From Parasporobacterium sp. (lineage in GTDB: Bacteria > Bacillota > Clostridia > Lachnospirales > Lachnospiraceae), in NCBI GenBank assembly GCA_017459985.1, contig JAFUBX010000021.1, positions 62,001 to 126,000 on the forward strand: DNA of 64,000 nucleotides, in the 5' to 3' direction. Positions 8,826 to 16,959 of the stretch are shown here, piece after piece. Position 1 is the stretch's first letter. Each line of letters begins with the position of its first letter. A program made the position numbers and the translations under genes. Below the pieces are notes generated by a model. The model ran no database searches and was not told the DNA's origin. It saw only the letters and a list, made by a program, of their open reading frames with translations.

Positions 8826-9938
8826 TTATCTTCGCAGAAATACCCGGAAGCCGGCCATGCCAAAGGAAGGCGCTTCTTCCCGGGCACAGCGGATCAGCGC
8901 CATGATTGCGGAGCTTATCTGCGTTCTTGTTTCCGGGTCCATGCCGGCATAGGATTTCATCATGGTGACCATCTGCCCGATTTTCTTCGGACTGATCTCG
9001 CCCAGCGACTGCACATCCGCATCCTTTAATATATTGAAGAGAACCTCCACGAACTCTTTGCGCTGCTCATAATTCATACTATGGATCCATCCGGTGATGG
9101 CGGAATCCAGAAACAGACTTTTATTGGTGACGGATTCCAGTTTGACGAAATGATCCCGCTGTACGTCCCAGGAGGTCATGCGATGCTGCGCCATTCCGCC
9201 GCTTTCGGTGCTGTGCACGACCTGGTACCCCTCCGCCTGCTCCAGAAGCATTCCGATGATTGAAGACTGGGGAACCAGCGTCCGGATCCGCCCGGCGATC
9301 TGCAGATATTCCGGCTGCGCCATGATCCAGGATTCAAATCCCGGTCCGTCAAAATTATAAATCGCCCGGATCCGCTCTTTACAGGCCGGATCGCAAAACG
9401 CCCCCGCATAGACCGCCAGATTGCCGCCCTTGGAGTGTCCGCCGAGAATAAACTCTCCCTTCAGTTTCTCCGCCAGCCCGTTGATATAGATCGCAGCCAG
9501 CTTCTGGGAGGGGACCGGAAATTCCACTGCCATGTTAAAGTCTTCCTTCCAGCCGGTCAGTGTATGGTTGGTTCCCCGGAAGGAGACATAGTATAGCTCC
9601 GGCGCCAGCCGGATCGTGATTGCCGCAAACTGAACCGTATGGCTTTCATCAAAAATATTCCGGAATTCCAGGATCGGCAGACACAGAAACCGGCCGCAGG
9701 AAGACAGTGCCTTCATCAGCATCCGGTAATGCTGCGAAGCCGCCTGTTCCAGATCCGGCAGCTGCAGAAAATCGCCGACCGCGGTTTTGATATCGCTCTC
9801 CGTATGGGAATGAATCCCCAGGCGGTCAAACGGGAAATATGACACCTCCGCCAGGATCGCACTGTCAATCTCGTTGAAAGGCGCCTGGTCAAGGGACAGA
9901 TCCCCTCTCCAGTTCAGATAATCATAATAATTTGCCAT
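8826..9938 (-). CDS. Mbeg1-like (DUF2974) alpha/beta hydrolase, paralogue A
   Basis: A 370-aa protein beginning NYYDYLNWRGDLSLDQAPFNEID, the hallmark of the Mbeg1-like family, followed by an alpha/beta hydrolase core with the strand SFRGTNHTLTGWKEDF and the nucleophile elbow GHSKGGNLAV near residue 178. A C-terminal helical region of about 120 residues follows. The family is common in gut Firmicutes; the substrate is unknown and is presumed to be an ester or lipid. AGGAGG precedes the ATG by 4 nt. It lies 45 bp after paralogue B on the same strand, a likely tandem duplication with strong divergence. Confidence 0.85.
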   Translation of the reverse strand: MANYYDYLNWRGDLSLDQAPFNEIDSAILAEVSYFPFDRLGIHSHTESDIKTAVGDFLQLPDLEQAASQHYRMLMKALSSCGRFLCLPILEFRNIFDESHTVQFAAITIRLAPELYYVSFRGTNHTLTGWKEDFNMAVEFPVPSQKLAAIYINGLAEKLKGEFILGGHSKGGNLAVYAGAFCDPACKERIRAIYNFDGPGFESWIMAQPEYLQIAGRIRTLVPQSSIIGMLLEQAEGYQVVHSTESGGMAQHRMTSWDVQRDHFVKLESVTNKSLFLDSAITGWIHSMNYEQRKEFVEVLFNILKDADVQSLGEISPKKIGQMVTMMKSYAGMDPETRTQISSAIMALIRCAREEAPSFGMAGFRVFLRR

Positions 9939-9983
9939 CGTTCCTCCTGCCGCGGATCAGCCCCGCGGGAACTTCATTCGTTT

Positions 9984-11114
9984 TTATCCGGAAATGTTTC
10001 CGTTCCTCCCCAGAAGTGTTTCCAGTTCCTTCACGGTCTCTGACACAAGGGTATCCTTCCCTGCCGTGAAAATATTCCGGAATGTTCCGGCGATCTCCCT
10101 GCGCCGATCCGGATCAACCTGCAGGCCTGCCTTCAGGACAGACAGGGCGACCGCGGTTTTCTGACTGCCAAGATCTTTCACCGTTTCTGCCCCGGAGGAT
10201 TCCAGCGCATCAAACAGCGTGTCAATGATCAGCTGCTTATCCCGGGGCTCAAGTGATGTGATCCAGGAACTCAGCGCGCTGTCAAGCAGCAGACTGGAAA
10301 GATTCCGGCCGTCTGCCTCCTCAAACCCGGCTGCCTGTACATTCCAGGAGTAGGGATTGTGCTGGGCGATTCCCTTCGCCGTGCTGGTGATCACCTTTCT
10401 TCTTGCCCGGCTGGACAATAAGATTCCCACGATGGAGGACTCCGGAATGATTTTGACCAGCTTTCCCAGTATAGAAAGATACTCCGCCGATCCGGCGATA
10501 TCAGAGTTAAACCCGGGGCCGTCGTTGGAATAGACCTGCAGAATGCGGCTGCTTCGGACCGGTTCCCCGCAGAACGCGGATCCGTAAACGGCAAAATTGC
10601 CGCCTTTGGAATGTCCTCCGACGAAGAACAGATCCTCGGTCATTGCGGCGACTTTTCGGATATATTCTGCGGCTGCCGACTGTCCGGGCGTTTGGACAAG
10701 ATAACTGAAATTGCAGTCTTCCCGCCAGCCCACCAGGGTGTTGTCTGTTCCCCGGAAAGCGATATAGGATCTGTCCGGGCCATAGCGGAAGGTCACCGCC
10801 GCGAACTGTACCACCTGGGAAGAATCGCTCAGGCTGGTATAGCAGCAGACCTGAACCGGACGGAACCGCTCGGTATCCGCCGCCCTCTGCAGCAGCCTCA
10901 TCGGATCGCAGGCGGTATCCGAAGTATCAATGCCCGCAGCAGCGCAGGCGTCCCGCAGTTCCCCGATGGTAAGTGAGCGTCGTCCATCCGGGGAAATGTA
11001 TCCCTCCATGCGCAGATAGGCCAGCGTCGAAAAGATCAGGTTATCGACCTCATTCAAGTCCCTCTCCTGAAAGGTAAGGTCTCCCCTCCAGTCCAGATAA
11101 TCCAGCATATTCAT
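9984..11114 (-). CDS. Mbeg1-like (DUF2974) alpha/beta hydrolase, paralogue B
   Basis: Same family and architecture as the next gene downstream: MLDYLDWRGDLTFQERDLNEVD, then AFRGTDNTLVGWREDCNF and the nucleophile motif GHSKGGNFAVYGSAF, with a helical C-terminus. I place the start at 11114, where GGAGGAG lies 8 nt upstream; a longer frame to 11153 has no such site. The two paralogues share motifs but differ throughout, so the duplication is old. It begins about 40 bp after the UvrA-type gene on the same strand, and the three may be one transcription unit. Function is not established. Confidence 0.85.
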   Translation of the reverse strand: MNMLDYLDWRGDLTFQERDLNEVDNLIFSTLAYLRMEGYISPDGRRSLTIGELRDACAAAGIDTSDTACDPMRLLQRAADTERFRPVQVCCYTSLSDSSQVVQFAAVTFRYGPDRSYIAFRGTDNTLVGWREDCNFSYLVQTPGQSAAAEYIRKVAAMTEDLFFVGGHSKGGNFAVYGSAFCGEPVRSSRILQVYSNDGPGFNSDIAGSAEYLSILGKLVKIIPESSIVGILLSSRARRKVITSTAKGIAQHNPYSWNVQAAGFEEADGRNLSSLLLDSALSSWITSLEPRDKQLIIDTLFDALESSGAETVKDLGSQKTAVALSVLKAGLQVDPDRRREIAGTFRNIFTAGKDTLVSETVKELETLLGRNGNISG

Positions 11115-11153
11115 TTGCAGTTCTCCTCCGTCCCCGGTCACAGAAATGATCAT

Positions 11154-13637
11154 TTAAATAAATCGTCCGGTCACGCTTTCGCGGCAGGAGCGGATCTCAT
11201 CCGGCGTCCCGCACGCAACGATCCTTCCGCCCTCTTCACCGCCCTCCGGTCCCATATCGATGATGTAATCAGCAGACCGGATCACATCCAGATCATGCTC
11301 GATCACTACGACAGTCGCGCCATGATCGATCAGCGTCTGGAAAACATTCAGCAGTGTTTCCACGTCCTTCGGATGAAGTCCGATAGTTGGCTCATCGAAA
11401 ACGAAAACCGAATCATCCTGCTGCCTTCCCATTTCAGACGCGAGCTTCAGTCTCTGGGCTTCGCCGCCGGACAATCCCGGCGTTTCTTCCCCCAGCGTCA
11501 GATAACCGAGGCCAAGGTCCCGCAGGATTTCCAGCCTTGGCTGTACGTTTTTCATCTCACTGCAGAAATCAAGCGCCGTATTGACATCCATATCCATCAG
11601 TTCCGGCAGGGATCGTTCCTCTCCGGACCGGTTCTGACAGCCGATCTTCCTGGCATCTTTCCCATATCGGGAGCCGTGGCAGTCCGGACACGGGATTTCC
11701 ACGTCCGGCAGGAACTGCACATCAAGAGAGATCTGCCCTGTCCCGTCGCAGACCGGGCACCGGAGGGAGCCGGTATTATAGGAAAAATCTCCTGCCTTGT
11801 ACCCTTGCTGCTTTGCGGATTTCGTCCTGGCGTAGATCTTGCGGAGCTCGTCGTGGACGTTTGCATAGGTGGCGACCGTAGACCGGACGTTAATGCCGAT
11901 CGGCGTCGCATCAATCAGTTTGACATGCCTGATGCCTTCCGCTTCGATTGCTTTGACATGCTCCGGCATTTTCCCGCCGCTGCAGAGGGCCTCCAGCGCC
12001 GGAACAAGGCTCTCCAGAACCAGAGTCGTTTTGCCGGACCCGGATACGCCGGTAATGACCGTCAGACCGTTTTTCGGAATGCGGACCGACAGTGGTTTGA
12101 CCGTATGGATCTGACCGGTCTGCATGAAAATAGCTCCCTGTTCAAAGGCACCGTTCCCTGCGCCGCGCCTCAGGGGTGCCTGTTTTCCGGAGAGATACCT
12201 GCCAATGACCGAACTGCCGCTGCTTACAATCTCCTCTACAGTTCCCTGGGCAATGACCGTTCCGCCCTTTTCCCCTGCTTCCGGTCCCATCTCAATGAGC
12301 CAGTCCGATTCCTTCAGGATCTGCGTATCATGATCAACCAGCAGAACCGAATTTCCGTCTCTGACCAGATCGTGCATCACCCCATTCAGGCCGACGATAT
12401 TTGCCGGATGCAGTCCGATCGACGGTTCATCCAGGACATACAGGACGCCCGTCGTCCGGTTGCGCACCGCCCGTGCCAGCTGCATCCGCTGCCGTTCGCC
12501 GGTAGAGAGTGTAGAAGAAGCCCTGTCCAGCGTCAGATATCCAAGCCCCAACTCCAGCAGCCGGGCTGCGGTCTCCAGATACGATTCACAGATATTCTGC
12601 GCCATCGGACGCATTTCCTCCGGCAGAGAGGCCGGAACCAGCTTCACCCATTCCACAGATTCCTTCAGCGTCATTTCGCAGGCCTGATCAAGAGAAAGGC
12701 CCATCAGCTTCGGCGCTCTGGCTTCCTCCGACAGACGGGTGCCATGACACTCCGGACAGACGTCTTCCTTCAGGAACTTTTCAACCCGCTTCATGCCCTT
12801 CTCATCCTTCACTTTTTTTAGCGCGTTCCGCACCGTGGCTGCAGCACTGTAGTAGGTGAAATCCAATTCTCCGGCACTGACGCTTTCTTTGTTCTTCGGC
12901 TTATAGAAGATATGTCTCTTTTCCATGGGACCGTCGTAGACGATCTCTTTTTCCTGATCGGTCAGGTCCTTAAACGGAATATCCGTCCGCACGCCCATGG
13001 CTCTGCACACATCGGTCATCAGGGACCACATGAGAGAATTCCACGGGGCAACAGCGCCGTCATCGATGGAAAGATTCTCATCGGGCACCAGCGTGCTCCG
13101 GTCCACGGTCCTCACCGTACCGGTTCCGCCGCAGCATTTGCAGGCCCCCTGGGAGTTGAAGGCAAGCTCCTCTGCTCCCGGGCCGTAAAAATGTTCCCCG
13201 CATTCCGGACAGACGATCTCCTGCATCAGTGCGACCTGAAATCCCGGCTTCACATAGTGACCATTCGGACACCTGTGGGAGGACAGCCGCGAAAACATCA
13301 GGCGCAGACTGTTCAGCAGTTCTGTGCCTGTGCCAAAGGTCGACCGGATCCCCGGAACGCCGGGCCTCTGATGCAATGCAAGTGACGCGGGAACATACAG
13401 CACCTCGTCCACGTCGGCCCTGGAAGCCTGCGTCATACGCCGCCTGGTGTAGGTGGAAAGAGATTCCAGATACCTTCTTGACCCTTCCGCGTATAACACG
13501 CCCAAGGCAAGGGAGGATTTCCCGGAACCGGATACTCCCGCGATTCCGACAATCCCGTGAAGCGGGATGTCCACATCAATATTCTTCAGGTTGTGCACCC
13601 GGGCTCCCCGGACTTTTATTTTCTCTGGCTGATCCAT
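11154..13637 (-). CDS. Short UvrA-type ABC ATPase (UvrA2/DrrC-like)
   Basis: Double ABC ATPase of 827 aa related to excinuclease subunit UvrA but about 110 residues shorter than canonical UvrA. Walker A GVSGSGKSS is at residues 34-42 and a second GVSGSGKTT near 530; signatures include STGERQRMQLA and LSGGEAQRLKLA. A zinc module CPVCDGTGQ ... CPDC sits near 640, and CPECGEHF with CKCCGGTG near 145. The length and the direct run from the first Walker A region to RRRMTQASRADVD suggest that the UvrB-binding domain is reduced or absent, as in class II UvrA proteins linked to drug tolerance. Start 13637 is supported by GGGAG 8 nt upstream; a TTG 6 nt earlier is less likely. Confidence 0.88.
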   Translation of the reverse strand: MDQPEKIKVRGARVHNLKNIDVDIPLHGIVGIAGVSGSGKSSLALGVLYAEGSRRYLESLSTYTRRRMTQASRADVDEVLYVPASLALHQRPGVPGIRSTFGTGTELLNSLRLMFSRLSSHRCPNGHYVKPGFQVALMQEIVCPECGEHFYGPGAEELAFNSQGACKCCGGTGTVRTVDRSTLVPDENLSIDDGAVAPWNSLMWSLMTDVCRAMGVRTDIPFKDLTDQEKEIVYDGPMEKRHIFYKPKNKESVSAGELDFTYYSAAATVRNALKKVKDEKGMKRVEKFLKEDVCPECHGTRLSEEARAPKLMGLSLDQACEMTLKESVEWVKLVPASLPEEMRPMAQNICESYLETAARLLELGLGYLTLDRASSTLSTGERQRMQLARAVRNRTTGVLYVLDEPSIGLHPANIVGLNGVMHDLVRDGNSVLLVDHDTQILKESDWLIEMGPEAGEKGGTVIAQGTVEEIVSSGSSVIGRYLSGKQAPLRRGAGNGAFEQGAIFMQTGQIHTVKPLSVRIPKNGLTVITGVSGSGKTTLVLESLVPALEALCSGGKMPEHVKAIEAEGIRHVKLIDATPIGINVRSTVATYANVHDELRKIYARTKSAKQQGYKAGDFSYNTGSLRCPVCDGTGQISLDVQFLPDVEIPCPDCHGSRYGKDARKIGCQNRSGEERSLPELMDMDVNTALDFCSEMKNVQPRLEILRDLGLGYLTLGEETPGLSGGEAQRLKLASEMGRQQDDSVFVFDEPTIGLHPKDVETLLNVFQTLIDHGATVVVIEHDLDVIRSADYIIDMGPEGGEEGGRIVACGTPDEIRSCRESVTGRFI

Positions 13638-13848
13638 AAACAAATCTCCCGCTTCAGCACTGTTTTTTCGTATATTATGAGTTCAGCTATGGCTGCAAAA
13701 TCTTTTATAATTTTACTATGCCACGAAACGATCGGGATTGCATCTTTTTTCTTTGATCCTGTCAACTTTTTTCGGTCGATTTCACAGCAGACTCCCTTCT
13801 GCATCTTCTACAGAAAATGCTACGCATACAATGAAAATGCCATTTTGA

Positions 13849-14082
13849 GAACATTTAAAATGCATCTTAAATCCGGAATTCGCTAAGGATATCGACGATT
13901 TCAAGATCTACCTTTTTGATATGGGACTTTTTGCCGCTCAGAAGGATATCCGGGCCGAAGACATCTTATTCATGGAGGAAGAACTTGCGGATTTCAAAAG
14001 CGGCATGACAGAAAACTATGTGAATACACAGCTTGTCAGAGCCGGGTTTAAGCCCTATGTATGCGGTTTTTTGCATTCATAA
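13849..14082 (+). pseudogene. Remnant of a DUF4143-type AAA ATPase (C-terminal piece)
   Basis: Translating the plus strand gives IDDFKIYLFDMGLFAAQKDI followed by LADFKSGMTENYVNTQLVRA and GFKPY, then a stop. This resembles the C-terminal DUF4143 domain of the archaeal-type ATPases common in anaerobes (pattern F-K-Y-L-D-G-L ... F-x-G-x-x-x-E-N-Y-V-x-Q-L). No start codon or ATPase core is present upstream, where stops occur, so it is a relic of about 77 codons. It occupies the middle of a 583-bp gap; 13638-13848 shows nothing else definite. Confidence 0.6.
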
Positions 14083-14171
14083 GGATTGATACAGAGAGTT
14101 ACCAGTTTCAGAGGGATGCGTTATGCCTCCTCGTTTCATAGACCCTTCTGCAAAGCCTGCAGAAAGAAGAA

Positions 14172-14204
14172 AGCCCGGCCACGATTTCGTATCGCAGCCG
14201 GGCT
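14172..14204 (-). terminator. Intrinsic terminator after the sirtuin gene
   Basis: AGCCCGGC and GCCGGGCT form a perfect 8-bp stem around a 17-nt loop. Read on the minus strand it is followed by TTCTTCTTTC. It lies 23 bp beyond the stop of the sirtuin gene and closes the Rrf2 operon. Confidence 0.8.
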
Positions 14205-14226
14205 ATGTAATCGGAGGATTCGGTTT

Positions 14227-15141
14227 TTATTTGAGTTTGGCCAGGATATCCCCAATATCACCGTTGATACAGATGGATTTTGACTTGATCTCGTCCGGGG
14301 CAAAGGCTTGCCCATAGTTCAGGCAGGCATACGTCGCATCCGGCCAGCTCTCTGTCATTTGCCAGAAGGGCACTTTGAAAATGATTGGCGTATTGAAGCC
14401 GGTGCCTGCATCAAGGAAAAGGGTCTTCATGTTGTTGTGCCTGCGGAGGAAATCCGAATATCGTTCCGAAGCAGCATACCAGCCCTCATCCTGAACAAAG
14501 GTATCATCTGCCCGAAGGTTCATCGTCATATCCGATCCGTCATCAGGGCACTTAGGAATCAGGTCTGCAGGGATTTGCATTTTCAGCTCACCGTCAGCCG
14601 GAACCTGGAACACACCGTTCTCATCTCTGACGAAACCCTGTGCCTCCATTGCTTTCATGACCCATTCCTCATTATCAAAGGTCTTCTGGATTCTGGGGTT
14701 CACACTCTGAAACAGGCCGTAATCGCCCTGCGTATAGTAAAGGCGTTTTTTATCAAAGCCTGCTGCCTGGAACCGGTGATCCACATTCGTCGTAATCACG
14801 AAGTAGTCTTTGTCCTTAACCAGCTCCAATAGCTCCTGATATACAGGCTTAGGTGTCTCGATATATCGGTTGTAGTAAATGTGTCTGGCCCACCAGGCCC
14901 AACGTGTTTCCTCATCCGGAAAGGGATAGAAGCCGCCGGAATACATATCACTGATTCCGAACCGCTTTGCAAAGTCGAAGAAATACTTGTCAAAGCGCTC
15001 TCCGCTGTAAGTGAATCCGGCTGATGTAGATAAACCAGCGCCTGCTCCTATGATGACTGCATCTGCTTCTTTGAGTGCAGTACGGAGCTTCTCAACTCCA
15101 TTCGGTGTGTCATATGGCCGGATATAAACCTGTCCTCGCAT
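14227..15141 (-). CDS. SIR2-family (class M-like) sirtuin
   Basis: NAD-dependent protein of about 304 aa. The Rossmann motif GAGAGLSTSAGF is at residues 32-43 and the catalytic loop TTNVDHRF at 117-124, with the His of the active site at 122. The variant TTNVDHxF (instead of TQNID) and the following YYTQGDYGLFQ recall SirTM, the class M sirtuins of Firmicutes that ADP-ribosylate a lipoylated carrier protein in oxidative stress. The usual SirTM partners (macrodomain, GcvH-like carrier, LplA) are not visible here. Start 15141 is chosen because AGGAGG lies 8 nt upstream; the GTG at 15150 lies inside that site. It is the last gene of the Rrf2-flavodoxin-PNPOx operon. Confidence 0.82.
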   Translation of the reverse strand: MRGQVYIRPYDTPNGVEKLRTALKEADAVIIGAGAGLSTSAGFTYSGERFDKYFFDFAKRFGISDMYSGGFYPFPDEETRWAWWARHIYYNRYIETPKPVYQELLELVKDKDYFVITTNVDHRFQAAGFDKKRLYYTQGDYGLFQSVNPRIQKTFDNEEWVMKAMEAQGFVRDENGVFQVPADGELKMQIPADLIPKCPDDGSDMTMNLRADDTFVQDEGWYAASERYSDFLRRHNNMKTLFLDAGTGFNTPIIFKVPFWQMTESWPDATYACLNYGQAFAPDEIKSKSICINGDIGDILAKLK

Positions 15142-15146
15142 TAAGC

Positions 15147-15776
15147 TCACCTCCTGACAACAGCCCCTACCGGGCAGACCGTCATACAGTTCCCGCAGTG
15201 CAGGCAGTTCTCCTGCCGGATCACATGCGGAATATTACTGGTGTCGATGCACTGCTGTGGACAGACAGCCGCACAGCTGCCGCAGCCGATGCAGGCATCC
15301 GTGATAAAGTAGCCCTCCGGTTTCTTTTCTGCTCCGCCAAAAGTAAAGCTGTCACGCTCGATCGGTTTCTTTGACAGATCAAACCATTCACCGCTTCCCT
15401 CATAGATCTGAAACACCGTCAGCGCCTGCATGGATTCCTCCGTTGGGTAGATCATCTTCATGTATGGATTTTTCTCGAAAAGAACCGGGATCTTTTCGTA
15501 ACCCAATTCTCTGACTTTTCCCCGTACCGACACCGCCACAGAGGACATGGTATCTTCACCCTTTATGGCAGTCAGGGACAGAAAGCCTCTTTTTATCAGG
15601 CGGTCATAAAAGGCCTTGCCTTTTGCCGTGAGGAAATACAATCCGTTCTCATCGCTGTCCATCATGTCGATGGCTGCTGTAACGGGCAGGCCTTCATCAT
15701 CGACGGTCGCCACGATCGTTCTGTGAATCACATCACTGATATAATAAAGATATTCCTTTGCTTCCAAGCCCTCCAA
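15147..15776 (-). CDS. PNPOx-like flavin domain fused to a 2x[4Fe-4S] ferredoxin
   Basis: A 209-aa two-domain protein. Residues about 1-145 form a pyridoxamine-phosphate-oxidase-like split barrel that usually binds FMN or F420 (TIVATVDDEGLPVTAAIDMM, LYFLTAKGKAFYDRL). Residues about 155-209 carry two clusters, CIGCGSCAAVCP and CLHCGNCMTVCP. The fusion suggests electron transfer between a flavin and ferredoxin-type clusters in the cytoplasm. The start is a TTG with AAGGGAG close upstream; a second in-frame TTG three codons later is also possible. It precedes the sirtuin with only 5 bp between the stop and that gene's ATG. Confidence 0.85.
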   Translation of the reverse strand: MEGLEAKEYLYYISDVIHRTIVATVDDEGLPVTAAIDMMDSDENGLYFLTAKGKAFYDRLIKRGFLSLTAIKGEDTMSSVAVSVRGKVRELGYEKIPVLFEKNPYMKMIYPTEESMQALTVFQIYEGSGEWFDLSKKPIERDSFTFGGAEKKPEGYFITDACIGCGSCAAVCPQQCIDTSNIPHVIRQENCLHCGNCMTVCPVGAVVRR

Positions 15777-15804
15777 AACTCCCTTCTGTTATGTCCGCAG
15801 CCCG

Positions 15805-16374
15805 TTACGCCAGCAGCCACTCACAGACTTCATCTGCAGCCTTCAGATCATCCGCCTTGTCCATAATGGAGCCGGGTACATTTGCATCCCCTGCCACATG
15901 TGCTTTGTAATCACGGAAACCTGCAGTCGCGAAGCTCTTTAGATTGGTTTCCACCATTCCCGTATAAACATCCACCGGGCCGAAGCCAGCGAAGAAATAG
16001 CCTGCCAGCTTCTTGTCCTTCCGGCCGGCCATGGAGAAATCAGGCTGGGTGAAGTCCATGAAAGAGTATGTTCTGTCAAGAAATGCCTTAAGCTGTGCCG
16101 GGAACTGATCCCAGTAAACCGGAGCAAGAATCAGCATGGCGTCACAGCTGTCGATCTCAGGAATCAGTGCCGTGAAATCATCCTTCTGCACGCAGTTCGG
16201 GTTATTCTGTCTCTTTCATCCGTCACAGGCAAGACATGCCCGGACATCCTTTTCTCCGATGTTGAAAACGGTCACTTCGGCTTTTCCTTCCAGCTGCTCC
16301 GCAAATCTCTTCGAAAGCGCATAGGAATTGCCGTTTCTTCTCTTGCTGGTGTTTACAATTAAGATCTTCTTCAT
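15805..16374 (-). CDS. Flavodoxin-like NAD(P)H/FMN oxidoreductase with an in-frame TGA
   Basis: From an ATG at 16374, with AGGAGG 8 nt upstream, the frame reads MKKILIVNTSKRRNGNSYA (flavin-binding N-terminus), runs to ACLACDG, meets TGA at 16218-16216, and continues unshifted as KRQNNPNCVQKDDF to the stop at 15805. Total length with the TGA read through is 189 codons, the normal size of such flavoproteins, and LAPVYWDQFPAQLKAFLDRTY is the conserved second flavin-site region. The TGA falls where related proteins have the third Cys of a C-x2-C-x2-C motif. It could be a selenocysteine codon or a recent nonsense mutation of a Cys codon. It sits between the Rrf2 regulator (27 bp) and the PNPOx-ferredoxin gene (28 bp). 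Confidence 0.7.
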
Positions 16375-16401
16375 CACAGGTGCCTCCTTCTTGATTGGTG
16401 T

Positions 16402-16845
16402 TCATGTAGTTTCTTTTATTATTTCCCGGCGTGCTTTATTTACGATATCCGAAAGCCTGACTTTCTTCATCCGTGCTTCCATCGCATCCTGCACGCCCAG
16501 AAGCTCTTCGTCTAAAACCCTATGGATGTTTCTTCCCACCGGGCATTCCATGTTGGGCTGTTCATGAAAATGGAACAGACCCTCCCCGCTGACGCAGTCC
16601 ACTGCCTTATACACATCATAAAATGTGATATCCTCCAGCTTTTTCGCCAGGTCTATCCCGCTCTTTCCCCTGCTGACATCAATGATCCCGGCATTTTTAA
16701 GATCTCCCATAACATTCCGAACAATCACAGGATTGGCCCCCACACTGCCTGCGAGGAATTTGCTGGTGACCGTTTCACTATCCCTGAAATAGTCGATGGC
16801 TGTTATTATATGGATTGCGATTGTAAATTTACTTGTGATCTGCAT
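16402..16845 (-). CDS. Rrf2-family transcriptional regulator
   Basis: A 147-aa winged-helix regulator of the Rrf2 family. The N-terminus QITSKFTIAIHIITAID, the recognition region SVGANPVIVRNVMGDLKNAGI at about 34-54, and the wing VSRGKSGIDLAK are typical. Only one Cys (residue about 100, NMECPVGRN) is present, so it may not hold an Fe-S cluster and could sense a thiol, electrophile or quinone like YwnA-type members. It heads the redox operon and probably represses its own promoter: a perfect palindrome lies between the -10 box and its ATG. Confidence 0.92.
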   Translation of the reverse strand: MQITSKFTIAIHIITAIDYFRDSETVTSKFLAGSVGANPVIVRNVMGDLKNAGIIDVSRGKSGIDLAKKLEDITFYDVYKAVDCVSGEGLFHFHEQPNMECPVGRNIHRVLDEELLGVQDAMEARMKKVRLSDIVNKARREIIKETT

Positions 16846-16863
16846 TTCTTGTTCCTGTTATCC

Positions 16864-16882
16864 TGTAATAATTTTTATTACA
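16864..16882. promoter_or_regulatory. Probable Rrf2 operator
   Basis: Perfect inverted repeat TGTAATAA-TTT-TTATTACA, 19 bp, located just downstream of the -10 box and 19 bp upstream of the Rrf2 ATG. A further half-site TTATTACA lies at 16923-16930, just beyond the -35 box. The arrangement fits autorepression of the redox operon. Confidence 0.75.
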
Positions 16883-16888
16883 TGTTGG

Positions 16889-16917
16889 ATTATAATGGTT
16901 CCGCGTCAGCTTGTCAA
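16889..16917 (-). promoter_or_regulatory. Consensus sigma-A promoter of the Rrf2 redox operon
   Basis: Read on the minus strand: TTGACA (16917-16912), a 17-bp spacer, then TATAAT (16894-16889). Both boxes match consensus exactly. The palindromic operator starts 6 bp downstream of the -10 box. Confidence 0.85.
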
Positions 16918-16959
16918 CAATTTTATTACATCTTTCTGAGGGATTTGTCCATGATAATT

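Noticed and set aside
11115-12821. Long plus-strand open frame of 568 codons
   Set aside because: It lies wholly antisense to the UvrA-type gene and has the odd composition of a shadow frame; all family motifs are on the minus strand.
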